A stretch of DNA of 20,793 bases, from contig QNZR01000129.1 in assembly GCA_003978475.1 (NCBI GenBank), positions 1 to 20,793 on the forward strand, in the 5' to 3' direction. How positions within the stretch are numbered: the first letter of the stretch is position 1; every line of letters begins with the position of its first letter. Positions 4,662 to 11,754 of the stretch are shown here, piece after piece. The notes beneath the pieces were generated by a model. It did not search any database. It was given only the letters and a program-made list of their open reading frames with translations, and had not been told where the DNA came from. A program made the position numbers and the translations under genes. The DNA comes from Sulfurimonas sp. GTDB taxonomy: Bacteria; Campylobacterota; Campylobacteria; Campylobacterales; Sulfurimonadaceae.

Positions 4662-7599
4662 CATGAAGGGTGGTGATACCCTGTAAAAAGAGCAGTAGCA
4701 CGATCATGATTATCGTTAGGGGCGATATTGGAACGGTAACCGGTGAGGCCGCCTGGTAGTATGCCCCACCGGGATCGGTAATTTGCGCAGGAACAGTGTC
4801 TAAATCGAACGGGCTGCCGTCAGTGATGCTAAAACGTATAACAGTCTGGGTGTCGGTATGTGTAACTTGTGATTCCAAAAGATGCCAGGAACCGTCTTCA
4901 AGGCGTTTGGCATACCCTTGAATCTGCTCATTTTTAGGATAGTAGAGCGCAATTAGTGCATTGCCGCCCTCATTGATGTCGATGATTTTAAAAGCAATGG
5001 TACCAAAGGGCATAATTATTGTGGAACCGTCGTTGAGGGTGGTTGTAATCGGGTTCGTATGAAGACGCATATCATGAATTGTAGCACTGCTTTGTACCGC
5101 AAGGGTTATAAAATCACTCTCAAATGACTGTGTTGCAACATGACTTTCAAAACGATCGTCTTTTCCGTTGTGATTATTGTCCAAACCGGGAGCTTCTTCA
5201 ATGCCGTCACGATCCATAGTTGTGACGGCAATACTGACGCTTGCCGTGGCACTGCCGCCGTTAGCATCACGGATGGTGTATGTAAAAGTATCGGTAGCCG
5301 TTAGGTTATGAGGGGCGGTGTAGACAATAACATCGCCTGCAATTATCGCACTTCCATATGTCGGTATGCTAGTACTTTCAAGAGACAAGGTATCATGATC
5401 AACATCATAATCATTGCCTAAAACATCAAGGGTTACGGTATGGCCGTCATAGCTTGAGGTGACGTCATTGACAGCAACCGGAAGATCGTTGAGCGGCGCG
5501 ACGTGAATAAAAAAGGTGATGGTATCACTGGCATTGGCGTCACTGACACGAATTTCAAAATGATCATTTCCAAAGTAGTCGGCTTGCGGGGTGTAAGAGA
5601 CGACAGGCGTATTTCCGGTGTTTTCAATATGTACGTTACCGTGTGTTGCAGGACTTTGAACATTCCAGTAGAGTGGGTCACCATCGCGATCATCGGCGTG
5701 CAGCAGGGTGGTCAAAATCGTATCTTCATTAATGGCCATTTGCGTGTTGTTGCCTTCGGCAATTACCGGAGCATCATTGCGCGGTATAACAGTTAGGCTC
5801 ACCAGGGCATCTGCTTCACCGCCGTTACCGTCACCAATGCGGTAACGAAACGTATCACTGCCATAAAAATCGGTATGGGGAATATAGGTCAACGTACCGT
5901 TATTCTCAATTGATAGGGTACCGTGAAGCGGAGTCGAGTAGGAAATGATGTGTAACAGGTCACCGTCAATATCACTGTCGGTAACGGCGTCGCCAATGAC
6001 ATTGGCATATAGACGGGTATCTTCGTATAATGTATAGTGATTATCTGTAGCCACAGGCGGGTTATTGTAAATGGTTACATTTAATTCAGGTGAGTGGAGG
6101 GACTCGTGGGTGATATTGGCATCGGTATAGGTCATCTTGTGCGTACCCAGAGTGAGTTGGTTCGCCGTCACTTCGACGACATCAAGGGTCGTGCATGTGT
6201 GGGTTGCCACCATGGTATAGTCACTGTAGAGCGAGAGGGTATTGCCGATTCGCAGACACGGAAGATCAAAAATCAGAGTTCTATTGCTGGTGTTATTGTC
6301 CGTAGCGGAGCTGCCGGAGTCGGAGCTCTCCTGTAGATTGGGAGCCTGTGTCGGGGTAATGGGACGGCAGTCGATGCCGCCGTCCGTGATATTCCAGCCG
6401 TAGGTCGTCATGAGGTGTTTCCGTGCCTCGGCACTGCTGCAGTAGGTGGAATTTCCGCCATGAAAGGTAACGCCGTTTTGAACATTTTGTGCATCAAATG
6501 CTAGCAGCAGAGCATCATAACGGGGTGTGGCAAGGGTAATGTCTGTGAACATGGCACTCATATCAGTCACATTGCCGATATTCCAACGGGTTGCATCCGG
6601 ATCGGCAGCGGTCGCTTTGTAAAACATATACTGCATTTTTGTGACATTGCCGGTATTCCAGTGGCTTGTATCGGGTTTGGCTGCGGCTGCCCATGAGAAA
6701 AGGTTGCGCATATTGGTAACTGAAGCGGTATTCCATGATGTGGTATCGGGTTTGGCAGCAGTCGCTTTGTAGAACATATAAGAGAGATCACTAACATTTG
6801 TGAGATCCCAGCTACCGGTGTCAGGATTGGCAAGAGGCGCATCGCGAAACATCAGTGCCATATCGGTAACGGCAGCAGTGTTCCATGACGCGGTATCAGG
6901 AGTTGCCAGGAGTGCTTTGCGAAACATGGATCGCATGCTTGTCACGTTGCCGGTATCCCAGTGGCTTGTGTCAGGGTTAGCGGCGGCGGCAAGATAGAAC
7001 ATATACGACATATTGGTGACTTGTGAGGTGTCCCAAAAAGTAGTAGTGGGAGCAGCCATGGCGGTACGGGCAAACATGTAGCGCATATTACGTACCGATG
7101 AGGTATCCCAAAATGTTGTGTCGGGATTGGCCCGGGTGGCACCGTTGAACATGTACTGCATGTCAGTTACGGCAGAAAAATCGGGAGTATCAGTAGCCAA
7201 TATTGCCAGATTTTTGGCACCGTAAAAAGCCCGTCCCATGCTTTTCCACTGAATGGTTCCCCATTGCTCTATGGAGAGAATTTTCTCTTTATCGCCGCCA
7301 TTGTTAAAATAGATGCGTGGAAACCGTCCTGAAATACGAATAGTATAAGTTCCTGCAACACCGAAATCATGGGTGATGTCATCGTGATAGACGGTCGTTT
7401 CATCGGCATCGAGAAAATCGCCGTCATTGTTCCAGTCCACTTGATACGCATAGCCCAGCCCTGCGGTTGGGATGGTGATGGAGCTACTGTTGGATGTTCC
7501 GGGGTTGTCAGTTTTCCATGTGCTGACAAAATGATCATTCAAGCTGGCGTGAAGCAGAGTGATATAAACAGTAATAAAAAAAATGATAAAAAATTTCAA
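4639..7599 (-). CDS. Large secreted surface protein: BspA-type repeats, cadherin-like domains, choice-of-anchor U-like domain, C-terminal anchor
   Basis: 986 residues. Order: signal peptide (1-19); a lead-in domain (about 24-130, with YQVDWNNDG, HDFGVAGTYTIRI and SIEQWG) typical of BspA-family proteins; nine BspA/DUF285-type units (about 137-361), each with W-x4-V-xx-M-xx-MF; a Cys-containing spacer; three to four cadherin/Ig-like domains (about 512-795) with acidic Ca-type motifs such as DSDIDGD, DDRDGD and DVDHD; a choice-of-anchor U-like domain (about 796-945, beginning DRDGIEE and ending ITDGSPFDLD, then ITDPGG); and a C-terminal tail of PISP, a hydrophobic helix (961-974) and RKRRH. The start is TTG at 7599 with AGGA 5 bp upstream; no ATG is available before codon 147. 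Likely an adhesin or matrix protein exported by Sec and anchored at its C-terminus (inference). It converges with amrB, overlapping by 23 bp. Confidence 0.88.
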   Translation of the reverse strand: MKFFIIFFITVYITLLHASLNDHFVSTWKTDNPGTSNSSSITIPTAGLGYAYQVDWNNDGDFLDADETTVYHDDITHDFGVAGTYTIRISGRFPRIYFNNGGDKEKILSIEQWGTIQWKSMGRAFYGAKNLAILATDTPDFSAVTDMQYMFNGATRANPDTTFWDTSSVRNMRYMFARTAMAAPTTTFWDTSQVTNMSYMFYLAAAANPDTSHWDTGNVTSMRSMFRKALLATPDTASWNTAAVTDMALMFRDAPLANPDTGSWDLTNVSDLSYMFYKATAAKPDTTSWNTASVTNMRNLFSWAAAAKPDTSHWNTGNVTKMQYMFYKATAADPDATRWNIGNVTDMSAMFTDITLATPRYDALLLAFDAQNVQNGVTFHGGNSTYCSSAEARKHLMTTYGWNITDGGIDCRPITPTQAPNLQESSDSGSSATDNNTSNRTLIFDLPCLRIGNTLSLYSDYTMVATHTCTTLDVVEVTANQLTLGTHKMTYTDANITHESLHSPELNVTIYNNPPVATDNHYTLYEDTRLYANVIGDAVTDSDIDGDLLHIISYSTPLHGTLSIENNGTLTYIPHTDFYGSDTFRYRIGDGNGGEADALVSLTVIPRNDAPVIAEGNNTQMAINEDTILTTLLHADDRDGDPLYWNVQSPATHGNVHIENTGNTPVVSYTPQADYFGNDHFEIRVSDANASDTITFFIHVAPLNDLPVAVNDVTSSYDGHTVTLDVLGNDYDVDHDTLSLESTSIPTYGSAIIAGDVIVYTAPHNLTATDTFTYTIRDANGGSATASVSIAVTTMDRDGIEEAPGLDNNHNGKDDRFESHVATQSFESDFITLAVQSSATIHDMRLHTNPITTTLNDGSTIIMPFGTIAFKIIDINEGGNALIALYYPKNEQIQGYAKRLEDGSWHLLESQVTHTDTQTVIRFSITDGSPFDLDTVPAQITDPGGAYYQAASPVTVPISPLTIIMIVLLLFLQGITTLHATRKRRH
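6517..7191 (-). repeat. Nine 75-bp tandem units encoding 25-residue BspA/DUF285-type repeats
   Basis: The conserved Val of each unit falls at residues 144, 169, 194, 219, 244, 269, 294, 319 and 344, an exact 25-residue period with no insertions or deletions. The preceding Trp is present in the last eight units (164 to 339) and is replaced by Pro139 in the first. Some units are much closer to each other than to adjacent ones: those at Trp214 and Trp314 share DTSHW and TGNVT, and MFYKATAA recurs 50 residues apart. This indicates duplication of multi-unit blocks. Confidence 0.85.
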
Positions 7600-7687
7600 G
7601 ATATTCCTGCCTTTGAGCTGGAGCTATCAACTAAGAGTATCTCCTATTGAAAGACTAGCAAGTAGCATTCCATTTAACATTGTTCTG

Positions 7688-7693
7688 TATAAT
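7688..7693 (+). promoter_or_regulatory. Candidate -10 box for the tetraheme cytochrome
   Basis: TATAAT only 8 bp before the ATG at 7701. Transcription from it would start at about 7699-7701, implying a nearly leaderless mRNA. No ribosome-binding site is visible before the ATG, which is consistent. If the in-frame ATG at 7680 were the true start, this box would lie inside the gene and could not be its promoter. Confidence 0.3.
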
Positions 7694-7700
7694 TTGTGGT

Positions 7701-8063
7701 ATGAAGGTATTGTACGCGCTATTATTTATCATAGGATCATTGCTGGCATGTACCGGAGACTGTTTGACCTGTCATCCGGCACTGGTTCCGACCATTAATG
7801 AGGATTTACGGCATAAGCCGATGTTGACCTGTATTAACTGTCATAGTGCCAATCCCAGTTCCATGGCAGAGTGCGGCAGCGACTGTTTCGGGTGTCACTC
7901 TATGGAAAAGATTAATAAGCCCAATATTCGGGAGCATGATGTAATTCAGGAGTGTCGGGACTGTCATATGAAAATGAAACAGGAACTTCTTGATTTGGTG
8001 CCCTCATCAGATCAGTCTACTGCCCAACCCCCGCTAAAAGATTTTCTGTTTGAAGGAAATTAG
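7701..8063 (+). CDS. Small periplasmic tetraheme c-type cytochrome
   Basis: 120 residues with four CXXCH heme-attachment motifs: Cys21-His25 (CLTCH), Cys44-His48 (CINCH), Cys62-His66 (CFGCH) and Cys85-His89 (CRDCH). The N-terminus is a signal peptide (hydrophobic 3-16). The segment LLAC (14-17) could be a lipobox, so membrane attachment as a lipoprotein is possible. His38 and His79, placed before hemes 2 and 4, are candidate distal ligands. Its likely role is electron transfer in the periplasm; the partner is not visible, as neither neighbour is a respiratory enzyme. An in-frame ATG at 7680 would add MFCIICG before the signal, which looks less natural. It is divergent from the surface-protein gene, and its stop interlocks with that of the convergent gene by 4 bp. 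Confidence 0.8.
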   Translation: MKVLYALLFIIGSLLACTGDCLTCHPALVPTINEDLRHKPMLTCINCHSANPSSMAECGSDCFGCHSMEKINKPNIREHDVIQECRDCHMKMKQELLDLVPSSDQSTAQPPLKDFLFEGN

Positions 8064-8584
8064 GCATATAGTGAGGGGGTATCGGCATCAAAAATGTGTA
8101 ATACTTCTTCAAGGAACCGTTGTGCCTCTTGCAGGATATTTTCAAATGATTCGATCTGGAACGCTGCAGTATCAAAAGCTTTTACAATTTCACGTTTGGC
8201 ATAATTTTGATGGTTTTGGCTTTGATCTTGCAAGGGAGAAAAGAGATTTGCTAATGCTTTAGTAACCGAATGAAGAGGGGTTGTTTGTTTAGCATCAGAA
8301 AGTTCGTTCATGAAATGGTCAATAAAGGGTTGTGCTAGGGTCATTAAAGCCTCAATCTCTTTTTTGTCCTGGTCGTCAATACCGTCACTTTCTATGTGAA
8401 ACTGGAAGGATTGCATGGAGCTAAACGAGACGTTGGTAAGACGTTTGTCGGTGTCGCTTTTATACTGAAGCGAGAGACTTTGTTCCCTGAAGAAGTTAAG
8501 AGAAATGGTATCATCGCCACTGCTTGTAAACATTTGAATACGTAACTCATTAGAATGATAGGCTTGAAGAGATGAACTTATCAT
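8060..8584 (-). CDS. Hypothetical protein (174 aa)
   Basis: Not recognised with confidence. It has no signal peptide or TM segment. The N-terminal half (about 1-65) is Ser/Gln-rich and beta-like (IQMFTSSGDDTISLNF, then SFQFHIESDGIDD). The C-terminal half is helical, with DDQDKKEIEALMTLAQPFIDHF and a final amphipathic helix (ESFENILQEAQRFLEEVL). The layout loosely recalls uncharacterised proteobacterial proteins with a GD-x-isl strand followed by a helix beginning D-x-x-x-K-x-E-I, but I cannot name the family. A strong AAGGAG lies 7-8 bp before the ATG at 8584. Upstream lies the IscU-like gene on the same strand, 70 bp away. The 3' end interlocks with that of the tetraheme cytochrome. Confidence 0.65.
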   Translation of the reverse strand: MISSSLQAYHSNELRIQMFTSSGDDTISLNFFREQSLSLQYKSDTDKRLTNVSFSSMQSFQFHIESDGIDDQDKKEIEALMTLAQPFIDHFMNELSDAKQTTPLHSVTKALANLFSPLQDQSQNHQNYAKREIVKAFDTAAFQIESFENILQEAQRFLEEVLHIFDADTPSLYA

Positions 8585-8654
8585 AATACAAACTCCTTAT
8601 AGCAGTGGCTTAGTTGATATATCGACCGAAAAAAATATTTTTAAATATAAAATA

Positions 8655-9188
8655 CTAAATTTCTGCCTGAGTAAAATGACAATCGGTATTGGAGTACGGG
8701 CAGTGCTTGGCAATATTCATGGAAAATTTCTCTTCATGGATGCCTTCATTTTTACGCTCACTGTGACGCATTGCCGCTCGAAATGCCGTTAGTACCATGT
8801 TGGCGCTGTCCTGATACTCCGTGGAGACGCGCTGTACCCGCTCCTCTTCGGGCTTGCTCATGTCAACTTCGGGAGCTTCTATAGCTGCGTAGGAGGCTTT
8901 CAAGTCGTGTTCAAGCTGGGTGACGTGATGCAGCGCGTTGACGATGGTATCTCCTTTGAGCATCTCGGTGAGCATCGAGCCCAGTGTTATGGTGTCTTGA
9001 GAACTGTTGGTGGCAAAACGCATATCATTTATAGTGGTAGCATCATGTTTAATATATATGATGACATAAGCCTGTGTAGCGTTGTCTACTCCGACACCAA
9101 TACCGTCGGCATCTTCAATGACACCATAATTTTGTGGATTCATAAAATGGGAAGTAATCTCTTGTGTGTAGTCTTCATGAGCGGTCAT
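8655..9188 (-). CDS. IscU/NifU-N-fold protein lacking the Fe-S ligand cysteines
   Basis: 177 residues. The N-terminal 90 follow the IscU scaffold pattern: DYTQEITSHFMNPQNYGVIE (6-25) matches the usual Y-x-x-x-V-x-x-H-F-x-x-P-x-N-x-G, then DADGIGVG, YIKHDATTINDMRFAT and SMLTEMLKGD. Where IscU carries its first two cluster cysteines, this protein has the Cys-free stretches VDNATQ and NSSQDT (Ser63 at the place of the second Cys), and no Cys aligns with the third. The only cysteines are C-terminal, 163 and 170, in KHCPYSNTDCHF. A classic assembly scaffold is therefore unlikely; a regulatory, structural or differently ligated role is possible (inference). AAGGA precedes the ATG at 9188. It is divergent from rpmH. 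Confidence 0.72.
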   Translation of the reverse strand: MTAHEDYTQEITSHFMNPQNYGVIEDADGIGVGVDNATQAYVIIYIKHDATTINDMRFATNSSQDTITLGSMLTEMLKGDTIVNALHHVTQLEHDLKASYAAIEAPEVDMSKPEEERVQRVSTEYQDSANMVLTAFRAAMRHSERKNEGIHEEKFSMNIAKHCPYSNTDCHFTQAEI

Positions 9189-9303
9189 ATGAGGTGTCCT
9201 TTACTTTAACAAATTACAAGAATTGTAACATAAAAATGGTGAGAATTTTAGAGAAACCCGAAGAGATAGTTAAAACTTAAACGATCTTTAAGCATTTTTT
9301 TAC

Positions 9304-9309
9304 TAAAAT
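9304..9309 (+). promoter_or_regulatory. Candidate -10 box for the rpmH operon
   Basis: TAAAAT within TACTAAAAT, about 30 bp before the rpmH ATG. The region 9189-9339 is AT-rich and divergent. A second AT-rich box at about 9316 is an alternative, so the exact promoter is uncertain. Confidence 0.25.
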
Positions 9310-9339
9310 TGCGTGCTAAAAATTGATTAAGGAATGGTA

Positions 9340-9474
9340 ATGAAAAGAACATACCAACCGCATAATACACCACGAAAACGTACTCACGGTTTTAGAACTC
9401 GCATGGCTACAAAAAATGGCCGCAGAGTGATTAACGCGCGCCGTGCCAAGGGTAGAAAAAAATTGAGCGTTTAG
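9340..9474 (+). CDS. rpmH: 50S ribosomal protein L34
   Basis: A 44-residue, very basic protein. It begins MKRTYQPHNTPRKRTHGF and ends with an RRAKGRKKLSV tail, an unmistakable bL34. It is a structural component of the large ribosomal subunit. AAGGA lies 6 bp before the ATG. It heads the conserved rpmH-rnpA-yidD-yidC run and ends 11 bp before the likely start of rnpA, so they are co-transcribed. Confidence 0.98.
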   Translation: MKRTYQPHNTPRKRTHGFRTRMATKNGRRVINARRAKGRKKLSV

Positions 9475-9485
9475 CCAATTTTGAC

Positions 9486-9803
9486 TTGCTGAAACACAAT
9501 AACGAGTTTCAGTTTATCTACAAAAGAGGCAGAAGTGAACACTCCCGTTCCTGCGTTCTTTTTTACTTCAAAAAATCGGGAGACAGACGCATTGGTTTTA
9601 CTGCCGGAAAGAAAGTCGGTAATGCCGTTAGGCGTAACCGTTCAAAACGTCGATTGCGAGCACTGTTTGCAGAGTTCGCATCCCAATTGGAAGACGGACA
9701 TTATGTTTTGGTTGCCAAAGCCTCTATGCATTCATTATCTTACAAACATCTCAAGTCGGATCTTCAGGCACTTTTCAGGCGAAGTGGCGGATTATGTCAA
9801 TGA
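9486..9803 (+). CDS. rnpA: Ribonuclease P protein component
   Basis: About 105 residues. The signature VGNAVRRNRSKRRLR (44-58) contains the conserved RNR-KR helix that contacts RNase P RNA and pre-tRNA. LKHNNEFQFIYKRG at the start matches the usual N-terminus, and the FTAGKKVGNAV strand-helix is also typical. The protein assists RNase P RNA in trimming tRNA 5' leaders. There is no ATG before the conserved part: the best start is TTG at 9486, and ATT at 9462, inside the end of rpmH, is the only other in-frame option. No strong ribosome-binding site is visible. It overlaps yidD by 10 bp at the 3' end. Confidence 0.92.
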   Translation: MLKHNNEFQFIYKRGRSEHSRSCVLFYFKKSGDRRIGFTAGKKVGNAVRRNRSKRRLRALFAEFASQLEDGHYVLVAKASMHSLSYKHLKSDLQALFRRSGGLCQ

Positions 9804-10126
9804 TTCGAAATATCTTTCTGTCATTTCTGAGTGTCTATCAGAAGTTTTTTTCCCTGCTGAGTTTTGGAAGTTGTCGCTTTTATCCTTCATGTTCCGAGTA
9901 CGCCAAGTGGCAATTTGAACAAAATCCATTATATTATGCTTTTTTTAGTACGATTTTTCGTATTTTACGGTGCAATCAATTCTGTAAAGGGGGCATTGAC
10001 TATCCAATATTGCATAATTTGTCGAAACAGCCCTCAAATTTAACTTTAGATACGATAAAATACTGGCTTATTCCAAAAAGTCAACATCGCTTTTACATGA
10101 TTAAAAATTTTACTTTCAAAGGGTAA
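9794..10126 (+). CDS. yidD: Membrane protein insertion efficiency factor YidD
   Basis: 110 residues with the YidD core: FLSVYQKFFS, then CRFYPSCSEYA (27-37) and RCNQFCKGGIDYP (59-71) with four conserved cysteines (27, 33, 60, 64). YidD is a small membrane-associated protein that helps insertion by YidC; its mechanism is unclear. About 40 residues beyond the core extend the protein past the common 70-85 residue form. It starts inside the end of rnpA (10-bp overlap) and ends 2 bp before yidC, so translation is probably coupled. An ATG 6 bp further in (9800) is an alternative start. Confidence 0.93.
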   Translation: MSMIRNIFLSFLSVYQKFFSLLSFGSCRFYPSCSEYAKWQFEQNPLYYAFFSTIFRILRCNQFCKGGIDYPILHNLSKQPSNLTLDTIKYWLIPKSQHRFYMIKNFTFKG

Positions 10127-10128
10127 TC

Positions 10129-11754
10129 GTGTTAGAAAATATGTCATCCAACCAGCGTTTAATGATTGCCGTCGTGCTCTCATTTGTTTTTTTCATAGGG
10201 TACACCGCCATATTTCCGCCTGAACAACAGGTTCATACCGATCAAAACGGATCGCAAAACATTCAGAATGTCTCAATTGTAGACAGCATTGAAAAAGGGT
10301 ATCATGATGCTACGACGGCTTCTAATACTCCGGCGACTCCGAAGGTCGATACGTCATTGCAAAGCTCCACAAAACTGGTTCACATAGAGGCCCAGAATTT
10401 TACCATGTCTATTGACACCCTGGGTCGCATTGATTCTCTGGTGCTAAAAGATGACAAATACAATATTGAAGAGGGGCAGCATACAGAGCTCATATCGCGT
10501 GAGGGTGCCAAACCGTTACATATTCGTTTTTCAGATGGTAAGGTAGATGCCGTAGCGCTTACAACACCGTATGTTGCCTCTGCATCAACCATCGACCTCA
10601 TGAATAGTAACAAGGCAACCATTACACTGACGCAAACACTACCGGAGCTTACGGTGATCAAAGAGATTACCGTATATGCTGACGGTCATTACGATGTTGC
10701 TATTAAGCTTTCTGAGGAGAAGCGTTACTTTGTCTATTTGGGGCAACGAGCCAAAAATGCCAACGAGCAGATTATGACGGTGCACGGCGCACTCATCTAT
10801 GACGGCGATGATTTAACGACAGTATTTGAAGACGGTGATGTTGAAGGCCGTTCTACCTTTAGTAATGTCAAAATAATGTCGGCTTTCGGGCAATACTTTG
10901 CGAGTATGTTTTATGGTCTTGATCGTGATATTAATGTTATTGTTGACCGCGATAGCAACAGTGATCCGGTGCTCTACTTTGATGCCAAACCGACCATGTC
11001 GTTTCACGGGTATATTGGTCCAAAGACCTATGCAACCCTAAAGTCTATTGATCCGGTTCTAGTACATGCCATCGAGTATGGGTTCTTTACTTTTATTGCG
11101 GCTCCAATGTTCAGTGTTCTGTTTTGGTTGCACGGTTTTTTCGGTAATTGGGGTTGGGCAATTATTGCCTTAACGCTGATTATTCGCTTGCTTATGTTTC
11201 CGTTAACCTACAAAGGAATGGTCTCAATGCAAAAAATGAAAGAGATCGCACCCAAGATCAAAGAGATTCAGGCCAAGCATAAAGGTGATCCACAGCGTAT
11301 GAACGCAGCTGTTATGGAGACCTATAAAAAGCATGGTGCCAATCCTCTTGGCGGCTGCTTGCCCATGTTGCTGCAAATTCCCATTTTCTTTGCTATTTAC
11401 CGGGTACTGCTTAATGCCGTAGAGCTACAGGGTGCATCATGGTTGGTATGGTCTGATCTGTCCCGAATGGATCCATGGTTTGTACTGCCGATTTTAATGG
11501 GAGCTACCATGTGGTACCAGCAGCACATTACTCCCAATACCTTTACCGATCCGATGCAGGCAAAACTGTTTAAATGGTTACCGGTTATCTTTACCTTTTT
11601 CTTCCTGACGTTCCCGGCAGGCTTGGTGTTGTACTGGTTGGTTAACAATCTCTTTTCTATTGCCCAGCAATATATGGTTAACAAGAAGTTTGAGACAGCC
11701 AAAGCCGAACGTCAGCAAAAGCATGATGTGGAGACAAAGCATGATAAAGATTGA
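10129..11754 (+). CDS. yidC: Membrane protein insertase YidC
   Basis: 541 residues in the Gram-negative layout: an N-terminal TM helix (about 10-28), a large periplasmic beta domain (about 60-320) and the conserved five-TM insertase core. The core shows LIIRLLMFPLT, whose Arg353 is the positive charge of the hydrophilic groove. KMKEIAPKIKEIQAKHKGDP follows in the cytoplasmic hairpin, with LPMLLQIPIFFAIY and FPAGLVLYWLVNN after it. It inserts and folds inner-membrane proteins with or without SecYEG. The GTG at 10129 is preferred over the ATG at 10141 because AAAGGG lies 5 bp upstream of it. The last 14 bp overlap jag. Confidence 0.97.
   Translation: MLENMSSNQRLMIAVVLSFVFFIGYTAIFPPEQQVHTDQNGSQNIQNVSIVDSIEKGYHDATTASNTPATPKVDTSLQSSTKLVHIEAQNFTMSIDTLGRIDSLVLKDDKYNIEEGQHTELISREGAKPLHIRFSDGKVDAVALTTPYVASASTIDLMNSNKATITLTQTLPELTVIKEITVYADGHYDVAIKLSEEKRYFVYLGQRAKNANEQIMTVHGALIYDGDDLTTVFEDGDVEGRSTFSNVKIMSAFGQYFASMFYGLDRDINVIVDRDSNSDPVLYFDAKPTMSFHGYIGPKTYATLKSIDPVLVHAIEYGFFTFIAAPMFSVLFWLHGFFGNWGWAIIALTLIIRLLMFPLTYKGMVSMQKMKEIAPKIKEIQAKHKGDPQRMNAAVMETYKKHGANPLGGCLPMLLQIPIFFAIYRVLLNAVELQGASWLVWSDLSRMDPWFVLPILMGATMWYQQHITPNTFTDPMQAKLFKWLPVIFTFFFLTFPAGLVLYWLVNNLFSIAQQYMVNKKFETAKAERQQKHDVETKHDKD

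Noticed and set aside
6517..7191. Regularly spaced repeats that could be taken for a CRISPR array
   Set aside because: The 75-bp period is in frame, has no spacer/repeat contrast, and encodes the BspA-type units.
9189..9339. Possible oriC next to rpmH
   Set aside because: No clustered DnaA boxes are visible and dnaA is not adjacent; the region looks like an ordinary divergent promoter.
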